Part shown: positions 1-10,072 of the stretch, piece by piece | How positions within the stretch are numbered: position 1 is the first letter of the stretch | Layout of the letters: every line of letters begins with the position of its first letter | From: Pengzhenrongella sp031582905 | GTDB lineage: Bacteria; Actinomycetota; Actinomycetes; Actinomycetales; Cellulomonadaceae | NCBI RefSeq assembly: GCF_031582905.1 | Contig: NZ_CP133990.1 | Coordinates: 434,001 to 498,000, forward strand | Length of the DNA stretch: 64,000 nt | Direction of reading: 5' to 3' | Made by a program: the position numbers and the translations under genes | The notes under the pieces: generated by a model | The model's input: only the letters and a program-made list of their open reading frames with translations | The model's database searches: none | Told to the model about the DNA's origin: nothing

Positions 1-793
1 GCGCGCGGGCCTGGGCGAGCACGGCCTGGGTCCGCGGCGGAAGGTACGGGAACGCGTAGATCTGCCCGTGCGGGTGGTGCAGCGTGACGCCGATCTCCTT
101 GCCGCGGTTCTCGAACGCGAAGACCTGCTCGATGCCGGGCAGCGCGTTCAGATGCGTCGTGCGGTCGACCCACGCCTCGATGATCGTGCGCATCCGGGTC
201 GGGCTGACCGACGCGAGCGACGCGGACGGGTCGGGGCTGAAGCAGATGACCTCGGTGCGGCCGCTCGCCGGACGGACCGGCCACAGCTCCTCGCCGTCGC
301 GCAGGGTCACCTCGTCCGGCACACCGGGCACGGCCATGAGGGACGGGAACCGGTTCTCGAAGACGACGACGTCGTAGTCCTCGGCCGGGATCTCGCCGTC
401 CTGGTACGCGGCGCCGGGCCGCGCGGGCGCGAGCGGGTTGGAGTCGGCGGCCGGCAGGAACGTCCGGTTCATCCGGTGCGCCGCCATGGGGATCCACTCC
501 CCGGTGAGCGGGTCGCGCCGCAGCTCCGGACCCGTGACGGGCCGGGCGACGCCGTCCTCGCCGACGACCGGGGCGAAGCGGTCCGGCAGCGGGCGCGGGT
601 CGTCCAGCCGGCGGGTCGCGCCGCCCGAGACGTACGGCTCGGAGTCGTCGAAGTAGATGAGGTCACGGCCGTCCGCCATGCGGGTGGCGGTGCGTCGCAC
701 GCGTGCGGCATGCGAGCCGGCGGCCGGGGGGCTGTCGGCGGGCGGGGTGTCGGCGTGCGACGTGTCGGCGGGCGGGGTGTCGGCGGTGCTCAA
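1..793 (-). CDS. galT: Galactose-1-phosphate uridylyltransferase, C-terminus outside window
   Basis: Leloir pathway enzyme that transfers UMP from UDP-glucose to galactose-1-phosphate in the cytoplasm. The minus-strand frame is open to the window edge and gives about 264 codons of a roughly 360-residue family. The active-site motif HPHGQIY is visible near 70-90, and LRRDPLTGEW, typical of the GalT N-terminus, near 510. The start is taken as TTG at 793 because GAGGAG lies 7 bases upstream; this adds a Ser/Ala/Pro/Asp-rich N-terminal stretch of 38 residues before the first ATG (679), which is the alternative start. The C-terminal half of the fold is missing only because the window ends. Confidence 0.9.
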   Translation of the reverse strand, partial: MSTADTPPADTSHADTPPADSPPAAGSHAARVRRTATRMADGRDLIYFDDSEPYVSGGATRRLDDPRPLPDRFAPVVGEDGVARPVTGPELRRDPLTGEWIPMAAHRMNRTFLPAADSNPLAPARPGAAYQDGEIPAEDYDVVVFENRFPSLMAVPGVPDEVTLRDGEELWPVRPASGRTEVICFSPDPSASLASVSPTRMRTIIEAWVDRTTHLNALPGIEQVFAFENRGKEIGVTLHHPHGQIYAFPYLPPRTQAVLAQARA

Positions 794-983
794 CGACAGA
801 CTCCTCGGCGAGTGGTGGCGGCGGCGCGGGTGCGCGTGGCACGTGACCGTGACACGACACGTTCCCACACGCCGGACGAGGCGTGACGGGGACGGCCAAG
901 ACGGGCACGGGCCGTGACTGGGACGGGGCCATGACCGGGTGAGGAGGCCGTGACGGGGTGGGGGACTCTGCCAGGCTGGCGCG

Positions 984-1588
984 ATGAGCCTCTGGACCAC
1001 CCGCGAGTCCACCGTCGTCTACGAGAACCCCTGGATCCGGGTGCGCGAGGACGCCGTCGACCGGCCGGACGGGACGCCGGGGGTCTACGGCGTGGTCGAG
1101 CTGCGGAACGCCGCGGTGTTCGTCGTGGCCCTCACCGACGTGGACGAGGTGGTTCTGGTCGAGGTGGACCGGTACACGGTCGGGGCCTCGCTCGAGGTGC
1201 CGGCCGGCGGTGCGGACGGTCAGGACCCTCTCGCCGCGGCGCGGCGGGAGCTGCGGGAGGAGACCGGGCTCGTCGCCGACCGGTGGGAGGCGGTCGGGAC
1301 GATGGCGGCGCTCAACGGGGTGTGCCGGGCGCCCGAGCACGTGTTCCTCGCGCGGGGGTCCGTCCGGCGCGCGAGGCGGCGGGTGACGCAGCGGAGCAGG
1401 CGGCGGAGCAGGCGGAGGCGGACGCGGCGGCGGCGCTCGCGGGGGAGCAGGCCGAGGAGGGCATCACGGCGGTCCGGCGGGTGCCGTGGTCGCAGGTGCT
1501 CGGCATGGTCGCGGACGGCACCATCACCGACGGCGAGACGGTCGCGTCCCTCATGTACGCCGCCATCGCGCTGGGCCGGGTCGCCTGA
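984..1588 (+). CDS. Nudix hydrolase (ADP-ribose pyrophosphatase-like), frameshifted
   Basis: Nudix fold protein, probably hydrolysing a nucleoside diphosphate derivative such as ADP-ribose. The N-terminal 125 residues carry a Nudix box ending RRELREETGLV, preceded by PAGG; the first Glu of the consensus box appears as Gln. The frame breaks in the G5 run at 1354-1358. After it the original frame turns into an Arg-rich non-protein, while the next frame continues with an Ala/Glu-rich linker and ends VASLMYAAIALGRVA, the usual C-terminus of this family. Adding one G makes the length 606 bases (202 codons). Probably a sequencing error, otherwise a broken gene. ATG start chosen; no strong ribosome-binding site. 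Confidence 0.75.
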
Positions 1589-1676
1589 GGCGGAGCCGCG
1601 CCCGCGTTCGCCGGCCGACCCGGCGGGCGCTCGCGGACGGCCCGCAGGGCCGTGCACGCCGCAGCGTGACCGCGCG

Positions 1677-2837
1677 CTACCGGCCGACCGGTGACAGCCC
1701 GAGCGGGCGCCCGGCGAGGCCGCGCGACCGCCCCGCGAGCGAGCGGGCGACGTCGCGCAGCACGACGGCGGCGGGTGCGTCCGGGTCGGCGAGGACGACC
1801 GGGGTGCCGGCGTCCCCGGCGGCGCGCAGCCGCACGTCCAGCGGCACCTGCCCGAGCAGCGGCACGTCGGTCCCGGTCGCCCCCGAGAGGTTCGCAGCGA
1901 CCGTCGCGCCGCCGCCCGCGCCGAACACCTCCAGCCGTGAGCCGTCCGGCTGCTCGAGCCACGACATGTTCTCGACCACGCCGACCACCCGCTGGCTGGT
2001 CTGCAGCGCCACGGACCCGGCGCGCTCGGCGACCTCCGCCGCGGCGACCTGCGGGGTCGTCACCACCACGATCTCGGAGGTCGGCAGCAGCTGGGCCACC
2101 GAGATCGCGATGTCCCCGGTGCCGGGCGGCAGGTCGAGCAGGAGGACGTCGAGGTCTCCCCAGAAGACGTCGGCGAGGAACTGCTGCAGCGCCCGGTGGA
2201 GCATCGGCCCGCGCCACACGACCGGCTGCCCGGCAGGGACGAACATCCCGATCGAGACGACCTTGACGTCGTGCGCGAGCGGTGGCAGCAGCATGTCGTC
2301 CACCCGGGTCGGGGGACGGGACACCCCGAGCATGCGCGGGATGGAGAAGCCGTAGACGTCGGCGTCGAGCACGCCGACCCGCAGGCCGTCGGCCGCCATC
2401 GCGACCGCGAGGTTCGCCGTCACGGACGACTTGCCGACGCCGCCCTTGCCGGACGCGATCGCGAACACCTTGGTCAGCGAGTGCGGCTGGGCGAACGGGA
2501 TGACCGGTTCGGGGGACCCGCCGCGCAGCATCGAGCGCAGCTCGGTGCGCTGCTCGGGGCTCATGACACCCATCGCCACGTGCACGGACGTCACGCCGGG
2601 GACCCGTGACGCCGCCGCGGTGACGTCCCGGGTCAGCGTCTCCTTGAGCGGGCAGCCGGGCGTCGTGAGGTCGAGCCCGACGGTGACGAGCGTGCCGCCC
2701 GCGCCGTCGGGGGCCGCGTCGACCGACCGCACCATGCCGAGCTCGGTGATCGGCCGTCGGATCTCCGGGTCCTGCACGGAGGCGAGCTCGGCCCGGACGG
2801 CGTCGACCAGGGCGGTGGCATCGACGGGGTGCGGCAT
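1677..2837 (-). CDS. mrp: Mrp/NBP35-family P-loop ATPase (Fe-S carrier type)
   Basis: Cytoplasmic ATPase of the Mrp/ApbC family, implicated in iron-sulfur cluster carrying. Residues about 8-85 form a MIP18/DUF59 domain (SVQDPEIRRPITELGMV); the deviant Walker A GKGGVGKSS is at about 129-137, followed by DADVYGFSIPRMLG and LLLDLPPGTGD. 386 residues is the usual bacterial length. The CxxC pair that many Mrp proteins have after ENMS is absent (ENMSWLEQPDGS), so how this subgroup holds a cluster is unclear. GGAGGT abuts the ATG, which is unusually close. Next to the DUF1003 and MgtE-N genes on the same strand. Confidence 0.9.
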   Translation of the reverse strand: MPHPVDATALVDAVRAELASVQDPEIRRPITELGMVRSVDAAPDGAGGTLVTVGLDLTTPGCPLKETLTRDVTAAASRVPGVTSVHVAMGVMSPEQRTELRSMLRGGSPEPVIPFAQPHSLTKVFAIASGKGGVGKSSVTANLAVAMAADGLRVGVLDADVYGFSIPRMLGVSRPPTRVDDMLLPPLAHDVKVVSIGMFVPAGQPVVWRGPMLHRALQQFLADVFWGDLDVLLLDLPPGTGDIAISVAQLLPTSEIVVVTTPQVAAAEVAERAGSVALQTSQRVVGVVENMSWLEQPDGSRLEVFGAGGGATVAANLSGATGTDVPLLGQVPLDVRLRAAGDAGTPVVLADPDAPAAVVLRDVARSLAGRSRGLAGRPLGLSPVGR

Positions 2838-2948
2838 ACCTCCATCGTAGGTGCGGTCCGGCGGCGCCCGGTCGTGCGCCCGCGCTCCGGTCGCCCGCCG
2901 CCCGGTTGCCCACGCCCGGTTCGCCCGCGCCTGCTCGCCCGCGTCCGG

Positions 2949-3505
2949 TCAGTCGCGGCGGCTGCGCCGCACCGGGTCCGGTGCGGCCCCTGCTCCCCAC
3001 GCTCGCGGACGTCGCGCTCGCTGCGGTCCTCGGCCTCGCGGTCCGCGGTGAGCTCCTCGAGCAGGTTGCGCAGCTCGGACCGCACGAAGTCACGCGTGGC
3101 GACCTCGCTCAGGCCGATCCGCAGCGCGGCCATCTCCCGGGCGAGGTACTCGGTGTCGGCGAGGTTGCGCTCGGCGCGCTGACGGTCCTGCTCCAGCGCG
3201 ACCCGGTCACGGTCGTCCTGCCGGTTCTGCGCGAGCAGGATGAGCGGCGCCGCGTAGGACGCCTGCGTCGAGAAGAACAGGTTGAGCAGGATGAACGGGT
3301 AGGGGTCCCACTGCAGCCCCCACAGGCCGACGACGTTGATGGTGATCCACACGACGACGAATGCCGTCATGTAGAGCAGGAAGCGGCCGGTCCCCATGAA
3401 GCGGGCGAAGCCCTCGGCGATGCGACCGACGGCGTCCGGGTCGGCCTTGAACCGCGGCACCCAGCTGCGTCGGGTCGCCTTCGGGGTGTCGAGGCGGTCA
3501 GGCAC
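2949..3505 (-). CDS. DUF1003 membrane protein, frameshifted near C-terminus
   Basis: DUF1003 family, function unproven. Two hydrophobic segments (FLLYMTAFVVVWITINVVGL and PFILLNLFFSTQASYAAPLI) lie at about 42-90, followed by the family-typical QNRQDDRDR and a charged coiled-coil-like tail. The frame is lost in the C4 run at 2995-2998; adding one base gives a natural end PVRRSRRD with a stop at 2949 and a total of 186 codons, whereas the unrepaired frame runs into the Mrp gene as nonsense. The GTG start overlaps the stop of the upstream MgtE-N gene by 8 bases, so the two are translationally coupled. Confidence 0.8.
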
Positions 3506-4796
3506 GGCCGGCCTTCGTCCCGCCGAGGTGCACGATGCCGTCGCTCGCGTCGTCCGGCCGCTCGCGCCAGTCCTCGGGCAGGAGGTGGTCCAGGACGTCG
3601 TCGACGCTGACCGCGCCGAGCAGGCGCCGCTCGGAGTCCAGCACCGGCACGGCCAGCAGGTCGTAGGTCGCGAGCAGCCGGGTGATCTGCAGCAGCGGCG
3701 CGTCGGCGGTGACGCCGTCGATCCCGGAGTCGACCAGGGATCCGATCGGCTCGTGCGGCGGCTCGCGCAGCATGCGCTGCAGGTGCACGACGCCGAGGAA
3801 GCGGCCGGTCGGCGTCTCGGCCGGTGGCCGCGCCACGAACACCATGGAGGCGAGCGCCGGCGTGAGGTCCTGGCGGCGCACGTGCGCGAGCGCAGCGGCG
3901 ATCGGCGTCTCCGGCGGGAGGACGACCGGCTCGGTGGTCATGAGACCACCGGCGGTGTTCTCCCCGTAGGCGAGCAGGCGGCGCACGTCGCGCGCCTCAC
4001 CGGGCTCCATGAGGCCGAGCAGCTCGGTGGCCTGCTGCTGCGGCATCTCACCCAGCAGGTCCGCGGCGTCGTCGGGCTCCATGGCCTCGAGGACGTCGGC
4101 GGCGCGCCCCTGCGTGAGGCCGGACAGGATGAGGACGCGGTCGTCCTCGGGGAGCTCCTCCAGGACGTCGGCGAGGCGGTCGTTGGTCAGCGCGGTCGCC
4201 ACCTCCAGGCGCCGCGGCGCGCCCAGGCCGTGGAGCACCTCGGCGAGGTCGGCGGGCTTGAGGTCCTCGTAGGCGGCGAGCAGCAGCGCGGCGCCCTGGC
4301 CGGCGTCGGACCGCGCGAGCCCGGTCACGCCCGTCACCGGCACCAGCAGCGTCTCGCCGCGGCGACGCAGCAGCCCGCCCTTGCCGCGCACGTGCCGCCG
4401 CACGAACAGCTGGGTCACCAGCCAGTCGCCGTTGCGCTGGCGCTCGATCGCGAGGTCCTCGACCGCCGCGCTCCCCGAGCCGTCGGTGAGCTCGACCGTC
4501 CGGTCGAGGAGCTCGCCGACCGCAAGGGTCTCCATCGACCGCTGCTCGAACCGGCGCATGTTGACCAGTCCGGTGGAGATGACCTGGCCGCCGTCCATGC
4601 TCGTCACCCGGGTCAGCGGCAGGAAGACGCGACGCCTCCCGGGCACCTCGACGACGAGCCCGACCGCCCGCGGCAGCCCCTTCGGGCGCAGGAGCACGAC
4701 GACGTCGCGCACCCGCCCGACCTGGTCCCCGATGGGGTCGAACACGATGGTCCCGGCGAGGCGCGCGACGAAGACCCTGGTCCCTGCGCTGCTCAC
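3498..4796 (-). CDS. MgtE intracellular domain plus CBS domain protein, no membrane domain
   Basis: About 432 residues. The N-terminal third has two PRC-barrel-like stretches (VFVARLAGTIVFDPIGDQVG). The middle is an MgtE N-terminal superhelix (LADVLEELPEDDRVLILSGL, EPDDAADLLGEMP, then LMEPGEARDVRRLLAYGENTAG). The end is a CBS pair (LMTTEPVVLPPETPI and VTADAPLLQITRLLATYDLLAVPV). The Mg2+-channel transmembrane domain of true MgtE is absent, so this is probably a soluble Mg2+/nucleotide sensor acting with DUF1003. The frame is open to 4955, but the domain begins after GTG 4796 and upstream translation is low-complexity, so GTG 4796 is preferred. Divergent from the 4921 stress-protein gene. Confidence 0.85.
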   Translation of the reverse strand: MSSAGTRVFVARLAGTIVFDPIGDQVGRVRDVVVLLRPKGLPRAVGLVVEVPGRRRVFLPLTRVTSMDGGQVISTGLVNMRRFEQRSMETLAVGELLDRTVELTDGSGSAAVEDLAIERQRNGDWLVTQLFVRRHVRGKGGLLRRRGETLLVPVTGVTGLARSDAGQGAALLLAAYEDLKPADLAEVLHGLGAPRRLEVATALTNDRLADVLEELPEDDRVLILSGLTQGRAADVLEAMEPDDAADLLGEMPQQQATELLGLMEPGEARDVRRLLAYGENTAGGLMTTEPVVLPPETPIAAALAHVRRQDLTPALASMVFVARPPAETPTGRFLGVVHLQRMLREPPHEPIGSLVDSGIDGVTADAPLLQITRLLATYDLLAVPVLDSERRLLGAVSVDDVLDHLLPEDWRERPDDASDGIVHLGGTKAGRA

Positions 4797-4920
4797 GGCG
4801 GCCAGCCTAGTGCGGCGGCCCTCGGCGGGTCGGCCTCGCCCCTCCCGGCCCGACGACGCCGCCCGGCCGGGCACCCCGGGCTGCGTGGCCCTCGGTCGCG
4901 TCGTGGGGGAGGATCGGGGC

Positions 4921-5642
4921 ATGTCGTTCGCGAACCCGAACCGTGTCCCGCGCACCCCGACCCTGCCGCAGGGCGAGCAGGTCGCCGCCTACGGCACGTA
5001 CCTGGAGGCGCAGCGGGCGGTCGACCACCTCGCGGACAAGCAGTTCCCGGTGCAGCTCGTGACCATCGTCGGCGGGGACCTGCGGATGGTGGAGCGGGTC
5101 ACCGGGCGGCTGTCGTACCCGCGGGTCGCGCTCGCGGGACTGGCGTCCGGGGCATGGTTCGGACTGTTCGTCGGGTTCCTGCTGCTGCTCTTCAGCTCTC
5201 CTGAGGGCCAGACCTTCCCGCTGATCGCGGCCATCCTCATCGGTGGTGCGTTCGGGATGCTGTTCTCGGTCGTCACCTACGCGTTCACCGGGGGCAAGCG
5301 CGACTTCACGTCGCAGAGCCAGATCGTGGCGGCGACCTACTCCGTCCTGTGCCAGGCGGAGCAGGCGCACAAGGCCCGCCAGCTGCTGCAGGAGATCGGC
5401 GGCACGACGTCGGGCTGGCCGACTCCGCCGGCGTCCGGCCCGGGGCCCGGCCGTCCGACCCGACGGCGGCGCACCCGCAGCCGCCGCACGCGCCGGCGCC
5501 GTCCGGGTCGCCGACCGCCCCGCCGCCGCACCCCGCGCAGCCGCCGACGACCCCGCAGCCGCCCACGCAGACCGGGCGACCCGGCACTCCGCCGCAGACT
5601 TCCGCCGGCCCGTTCGCCCCGCCGAGCGACCCGCGGTCCTGA
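4921..5642 (+). CDS. YflT/general stress protein 17M-like membrane protein, frameshifted tail
   Basis: N-terminal 17M/YflT-type domain (VAAYGTYLEAQRAVDHLADK, about residues 20-60), then two transmembrane segments at about 80-125 (ALAGLASGAWFGLFVGFLL and FPLIAAILIGGAFGMLFSVV). The C-terminal tail should be Pro/Gln/Ala-rich (HPQPPHAPAPSGSPTAPP), but it sits one frame over from the domain. The break maps to the G4 run at 5442-5445, and one extra G rejoins the whole as 241 codons ending at 5642. Divergently placed beside MgtE-N/CBS, which fits a stress or Mg2+ context; function is inferred from family only. Confidence 0.75.
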
Positions 5643-5858
5643 CGCAGACCGCGCGATCTCTCCCTGCGCGGCGTCCCGCCGCCGTTCCGATTCCGACGCT
5701 GGGGTGAGCGTCCGCGTGCGCCGGTGGCGGTACGGATCGAGGCGCCCGCACAGCGCAGCGCCGATCGTGTCGTGGGAGGCCGCGGCGCTGCGGGCGGCTG
5801 CCCGGACCCATCGCTGGACGGATGGCCGACCCGCGCGTCGCGGCCTGGTTCTGTGCTG

Positions 5859-7543
5859 CTACGCCGGCTCGCTCCTCTCGTCCGGCTTCGGCAGCGCGAT
5901 GTTGACAGTGGCGCCGCCGCCGGAGGTGTCAGTGATCCAGATGCGCCCACGGTGGCGCTCGACGATGCGTTGACACGTGCTCAGGCCGATGCCATGCCCG
6001 GTGCGGGCGGTGGGGTCGAGCGTGGTGAACATGGTGAACGCGCGTTCCCGGCTGTCCGGGGGATGCCGCGGCCGTTGTCAGCCACGGAGATGATCCACTC
6101 GCCGGCGGCACTCCGGGTGGTGACGCGCACGCGGCACCGCTGGTCCGGGCGGCGGTACTTGATGGCGTTTCCGAGCAGATTCTGCAGCAGCTGCTGCAGC
6201 AGCACCTCGTCACCGACGATGGTGGGCAGCGGGCCGGGTTCGATCAGTGCGCCGGCGGCGGCGACCTCGTGCCGGAGGTCGATGACCGCGGCGTCGAGCG
6301 CCTCACGGACGTCCACGGGCTGCTGGGCGCAGCGCGCGGCGCCGGCCTGGGCGTAGCCCAGCAGGGCGTTGGTGAGCCCGAGGGTACGTCGCACGCCGCG
6401 GCGGGCGGTGGCCACCCAGCTGCGGCCCTGGTCGCCGAGCGCGTCGGCGTAGACCTCACCGAGAAGTTCCAGGTAGCCGTCGACCACCGTCAACGGCGAG
6501 CGCAAGTCGTGGCTCACGGTGGCCGCGAACTGCTCGAGATCGCGGTTGGAGCGTTCGAGTTCCCCGGTGCGCTCGGCGAGCTGGGCGTAGGCCTGCTGCA
6601 GTTCGGCCTGGTGCGCCCGGTCCTGGGTCACGTCGCTCATCGCGACCACTGCACCGAGCGGTGTGCCGTCGGCGCCGAGCAGCGCGCGCCCGGAGACGGT
6701 CACGCGCACCGGGGCCCGGCCGGCCGCCGCGATGACCATCTCGTCGCCGCTGACCGCACCTTCGATGAGTGCACGCTGCAGCGGAATCTGTTCGGTCGCC
6801 AGCGGAGTACGACCGTCGACTGCGTACAGGCCGTACCGGCCCGCGTGCTCGGTCGGGTCCATGGAGGGGTCCACCTCCAGCCCGTGCCAGTCACGGGCGG
6901 CCCGGTTGAACAGGGAGAGCCGTCCATCGGGGCCAGCGACGACCACGCCGACGTCGATGGTCTCCAGGATGACGTCGATCAGCTCGTGCCGCTCTTCCAG
7001 CGCGCGCATCGTCCACTCGACCAAGGTGCGTTGCTCATGTGCCTCAGCCGCCAGTGCGGCGTTGGCGCGCGCCTGGCGACGGCGCTCGAAGAGAGCCACC
7101 ACCACGCCGGCGGCATCCTCGAGCAGCCGCACCTGGTCCTCGGTCAGGCTCTTCGGGGCGGAGTCGAACACGCACAGCGTTCCCAGCACATGGCCGCTGG
7201 GACTGATCAGCGGGACGGAGGCGTAGAAGCGGACCGTCGCGAGCAGTCCCGTGACCCAGGGGTTGGTGGCGTAGTCCGGATGGGTGCTCGCGTCCGAGGT
7301 CCACACCGTGCGTCCTTGGCGGAACCGCACCGCACACATCGAGTCGCGGCGTGGCGTGTCGGCGCCGTCGAATCCCACTGACGTCAGCTGGCACTGGCGG
7401 TAGGCGTCGATGAGGTTCAGCGTCGCGGTCGCCACCCCGGCCACGGCGGCCGCCATGCGCACCACAGCCTCGAGCTCGTCGTCGACCGGGGCATCGAGCA
7501 GCCCGTACTCGTGCAGCTCGGCAACCCTCTGCGCGTCACCCAT
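5859..7543 (-). CDS. GAF-PAS sensor histidine kinase (orphan), frameshifted in ATPase domain
   Basis: Soluble hybrid sensor without predicted membrane segments. GAF domain at about 10-160 (DAYRQCQLTSVGFDG...CAVRFRQG), PAS domain at about 185-310 (ILETIDVGVVVAGPDGRLSL), then HisKA with phospho-acceptor His in FAATVSHDLRSPLTVVDGYL, and an ATPase domain with N-box LLQNLLGNAIKYR and G1 box DNGRGIP. The frame slips in the G5 run at 6058-6062; one restored base yields the G2 box GHGIGLSTCQRIVERH and an end at 5859 (562 codons). ATG 7543 is chosen over GTG-side 7588 because AGGAGG sits 5 bases ahead of it. No response regulator lies nearby. Confidence 0.85.
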
Positions 7544-7609
7544 GTCGACCTCCTGCGCGTCAGCCTCCACGGTGGAGCGGATCGGCACCCCGAAGCACTC
7601 CGTGAGAGT

Positions 7610-8345
7610 TCAGCCTGGGTCGATCCGATGATCCAGTGATGCCGAGCGGCTTTCGTCCTCTCTGCGTGAATGATCCGACCAGCTCGTCACGACCTGCCGA
7701 CGGTTGCGCATCCAGAGCGTTACGCCGCCAGCGCTCGGCAGCAGAACCGCCAGCAGCGCCATCTGGGCGGCTCCGCTCCCGGTGTAGGCGAGCATCCCGC
7801 CGCTTGCCGTGGCTACCGCCGCGCCGACGCCAGCACCGCCCGTGCCGTCGGCGGCTGCGCCGTAACGGACGGGAAAGTTGCCCTCGGTGAAGAGGCCGAT
7901 CACGGGCGCGGTCTGATCGGCCCGGGTGACGGCGGCGAGTTCTGCGGAGTCGGTGAGGTAGGTGCAGCCGCGGTCGGCGGCCTGCTCCGCGAGCGTGCGA
8001 CCGGCCCAGGGACCGGCGACCGCGGGCTCGCGCATCGTGGCGCTGCCACCGCCGAGGGTGACGTCGGCACGGGCGTCGTGCAGCTCTCGGTCGTGGCGAC
8101 CGGCCGTAGCACCCGCGCTTGTTCACGTGGGCGAACAGCGCGGCGGGAGTCGCGTCCTGGATCTCGGACGTCGACACGTTGCCCGTCTTCAGGCCGTTGG
8201 CCTCGGCGATCTCCAGCAAGGTGTCCTGGGGCTCGTCCTCGACGTCGACCGACAGTGCGCCGGTGGAGGTCTTCGTCCCCGTCGACCAGGCGCTGGCGGG
8301 TGAACCTGCGGTGAGCACCAGCGACGCGTCGACGATGTGCAGTCG
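7610..8345 (-). pseudogene. Alkaline phosphatase (PhoA) remnant joined to a LAxTG cell-wall anchor
   Basis: Pieces of a PhoA-type alkaline phosphatase can be read: ASAWSTGTKT, LKTGNVSTSEIQDATPAALF, then in another frame ELHDARADVTLGGGSATMRE and PVIGLFTEGNFPVRY. The metal-binding N-terminus, the nucleophile motif TDSA and the whole C-terminal metal-binding half are missing. Near 8105 the family's usual 30-residue stretch between TTES and ARADV is deleted as well as the frame being lost. After about residue 90 of the second piece the text runs into LAYTG, a hydrophobic stretch and RNRR, a sorting signal like those used by class E sortases. Read as a decayed, once wall-anchored phosphatase. Confidence 0.7.
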
Positions 8346-8459
8346 GCTGCCGCGCACGTCGCACGGGCTGAGCGGTCCTTGTGGCGCCACCTGCCGGGGT
8401 CGCCCGCGACCGGCCGAACTCGCCGCCCCACCCGGCCGATCCAGCTTCCGCGATCGCAG

Positions 8460-9986
8460 TCAGTCGCCGAGGATCGTCGCCATCCACTGCTCGACGTCGT
8501 CGGCACGTCGCGGCAGCGCGGCCGAGAGGTTCTCGTTGCCGTCGGCGGTCACCAGGACGTCGTCCTCGATGCGCACGCCGATGCCGCGGTACTCCTCGGG
8601 GACGGCGAGGTCGTCGGACTTGAAGTACAGGCCGGGCTCGATCGTGAAGACCATGCCGGGCTCGAGCACCGCGTCGAGGTACATCTCGCGGCGGGCCTGC
8701 GCGCAGTCGTGCACGTCCAGGCCCAGGTGGTGGCTCGTGCCATGCACCATCCAGCGCCGGTGCCACTGCCCCTCGGGGTCCAGGGACTCCTCGGCGGTGC
8801 CGGGCAGCAGGCCCCACTCCGCGAGCCGCGTCGCGATGACCTCCATCGCGGCGGCGTGCACGTCGCGGAAGCGGGAGCCGGGGACGGCCACCGCGAAGGC
8901 GGCGTCGGCGGCGTCGAGCACGGCGGTGTAGACCCGGCGCTGCACCTCGGTGAACGTGCCGTCGACGGGCAGCGTGCGGGTGACGTCGGCGGTGTACAGG
9001 GAGTCGGCCTCGACCCCCGCGTCCACGAGCACCAGGTCGCCGGACCGGACGGGCCCGTCGTTCTGCGTCCAGTGCAGCGTGGTCGCGTGCTCCCCGGCGG
9101 CGGCGATCGTCTCGTAGCCGACGGCGTTGCCCTCGAGCCGGGCGTGCGCCCCGAAGGTCCCCTCGATGACGCGCTCACCGCGCGGGTGCTCGACGGCGAC
9201 CGGCAGGTCACGGACGATCTTCGCGAAGCCGGCGACGGTCAGGTCGACCGCGACGCGCATCTGCTCGATCTCGTGGTCGTCCTTGATGAGCCGCAGCTCG
9301 GACAGCGCCTCGGCGAGCCGGGTGTCGTCCTGCCCGGCGTCCTGGGCGGCGCGGATCTCCTCGACGACCGCCTCGACCGCCGCGTCCGCGTCGGGCACCA
9401 CGACGAGCTGCACCCCGTCGGGGCCGACGTCCTTGGCCAGGTCGTCGCGGAGGGTGTCCAGGTGCGCCGTCCGCAGCCCGGTCAGGGCCGCGACGTCGTC
9501 GAGCGTGGGACGCGCACCGACCCAGAACTCCCCGTACCGGGAGTCGGAGTAGAACTCCTCGGTGTCCCGCCCGGCCAGCGGGCGCAGGTACAGGACCGCG
9601 GTGTGCCCGCTGCCCTCGTCCGGCGCGGTCTCGTCCGGGTGCAGGACGAGGACGGCGTCGGGCTCCTGCTCCGTGCCGAGGCCGGTGAGGTGCGCGAACG
9701 CGGTGTGCGGGCGGAACCGGTAGTCCGTGTCGTTGCTGCGGACCTTGAAGCCACCGGCGGGCACGACGAGCCGGACGCCGGGGAACTGCGCGGACAGCCG
9801 GGCGCGCCGCAGGGCCGCGAACGGGGCGGCGGGGCCGGGCTGCGGTCGCAGGTCGGGCCGCTCGCCCCAGCCGGACGTGATGAAGGACCTGAACGCCGCC
9901 GAGCTCGGACGCTGGGACCGGTTCTCGCCGCGGGACTCCAGCGGCTGGGCGTCGGTCGCGGCCTCGGGCGTGATCTGCTCGCTCAT
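8460..9986 (-). CDS. pepP: Xaa-Pro aminopeptidase (aminopeptidase P, M24B)
   Basis: Cytoplasmic metallopeptidase that removes N-terminal residues ahead of proline. 508 residues. The N-terminal creatinase-like domain covers about 50-240; the C-terminal pita-bread domain shows the metal-ligand pattern: Asp in LVLVDAGVE, Asp in YTADVTRT, His in GTSHHLGLDVHD, Glu in FTIEPGLYF and Glu in GIGVRIEDDVLV. Intact, with no frame problems, start ATG at 9986. Divergent from the PHP gene at 10073 across an 86-base gap. The Ser/Arg-rich first 45 residues are common in actinobacterial homologues. Confidence 0.93.
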   Translation of the reverse strand: MSEQITPEAATDAQPLESRGENRSQRPSSAAFRSFITSGWGERPDLRPQPGPAAPFAALRRARLSAQFPGVRLVVPAGGFKVRSNDTDYRFRPHTAFAHLTGLGTEQEPDAVLVLHPDETAPDEGSGHTAVLYLRPLAGRDTEEFYSDSRYGEFWVGARPTLDDVAALTGLRTAHLDTLRDDLAKDVGPDGVQLVVVPDADAAVEAVVEEIRAAQDAGQDDTRLAEALSELRLIKDDHEIEQMRVAVDLTVAGFAKIVRDLPVAVEHPRGERVIEGTFGAHARLEGNAVGYETIAAAGEHATTLHWTQNDGPVRSGDLVLVDAGVEADSLYTADVTRTLPVDGTFTEVQRRVYTAVLDAADAAFAVAVPGSRFRDVHAAAMEVIATRLAEWGLLPGTAEESLDPEGQWHRRWMVHGTSHHLGLDVHDCAQARREMYLDAVLEPGMVFTIEPGLYFKSDDLAVPEEYRGIGVRIEDDVLVTADGNENLSAALPRRADDVEQWMATILGD

Positions 9987-10072
9987 GTGCCCATCGTCGC
10001 ACCGTCACGCGTCCGGCTCCGGCCGGGGACCTCGGGGACGGCCGCCCGTGCGCGGCGCCCTACCCTGAGCAC

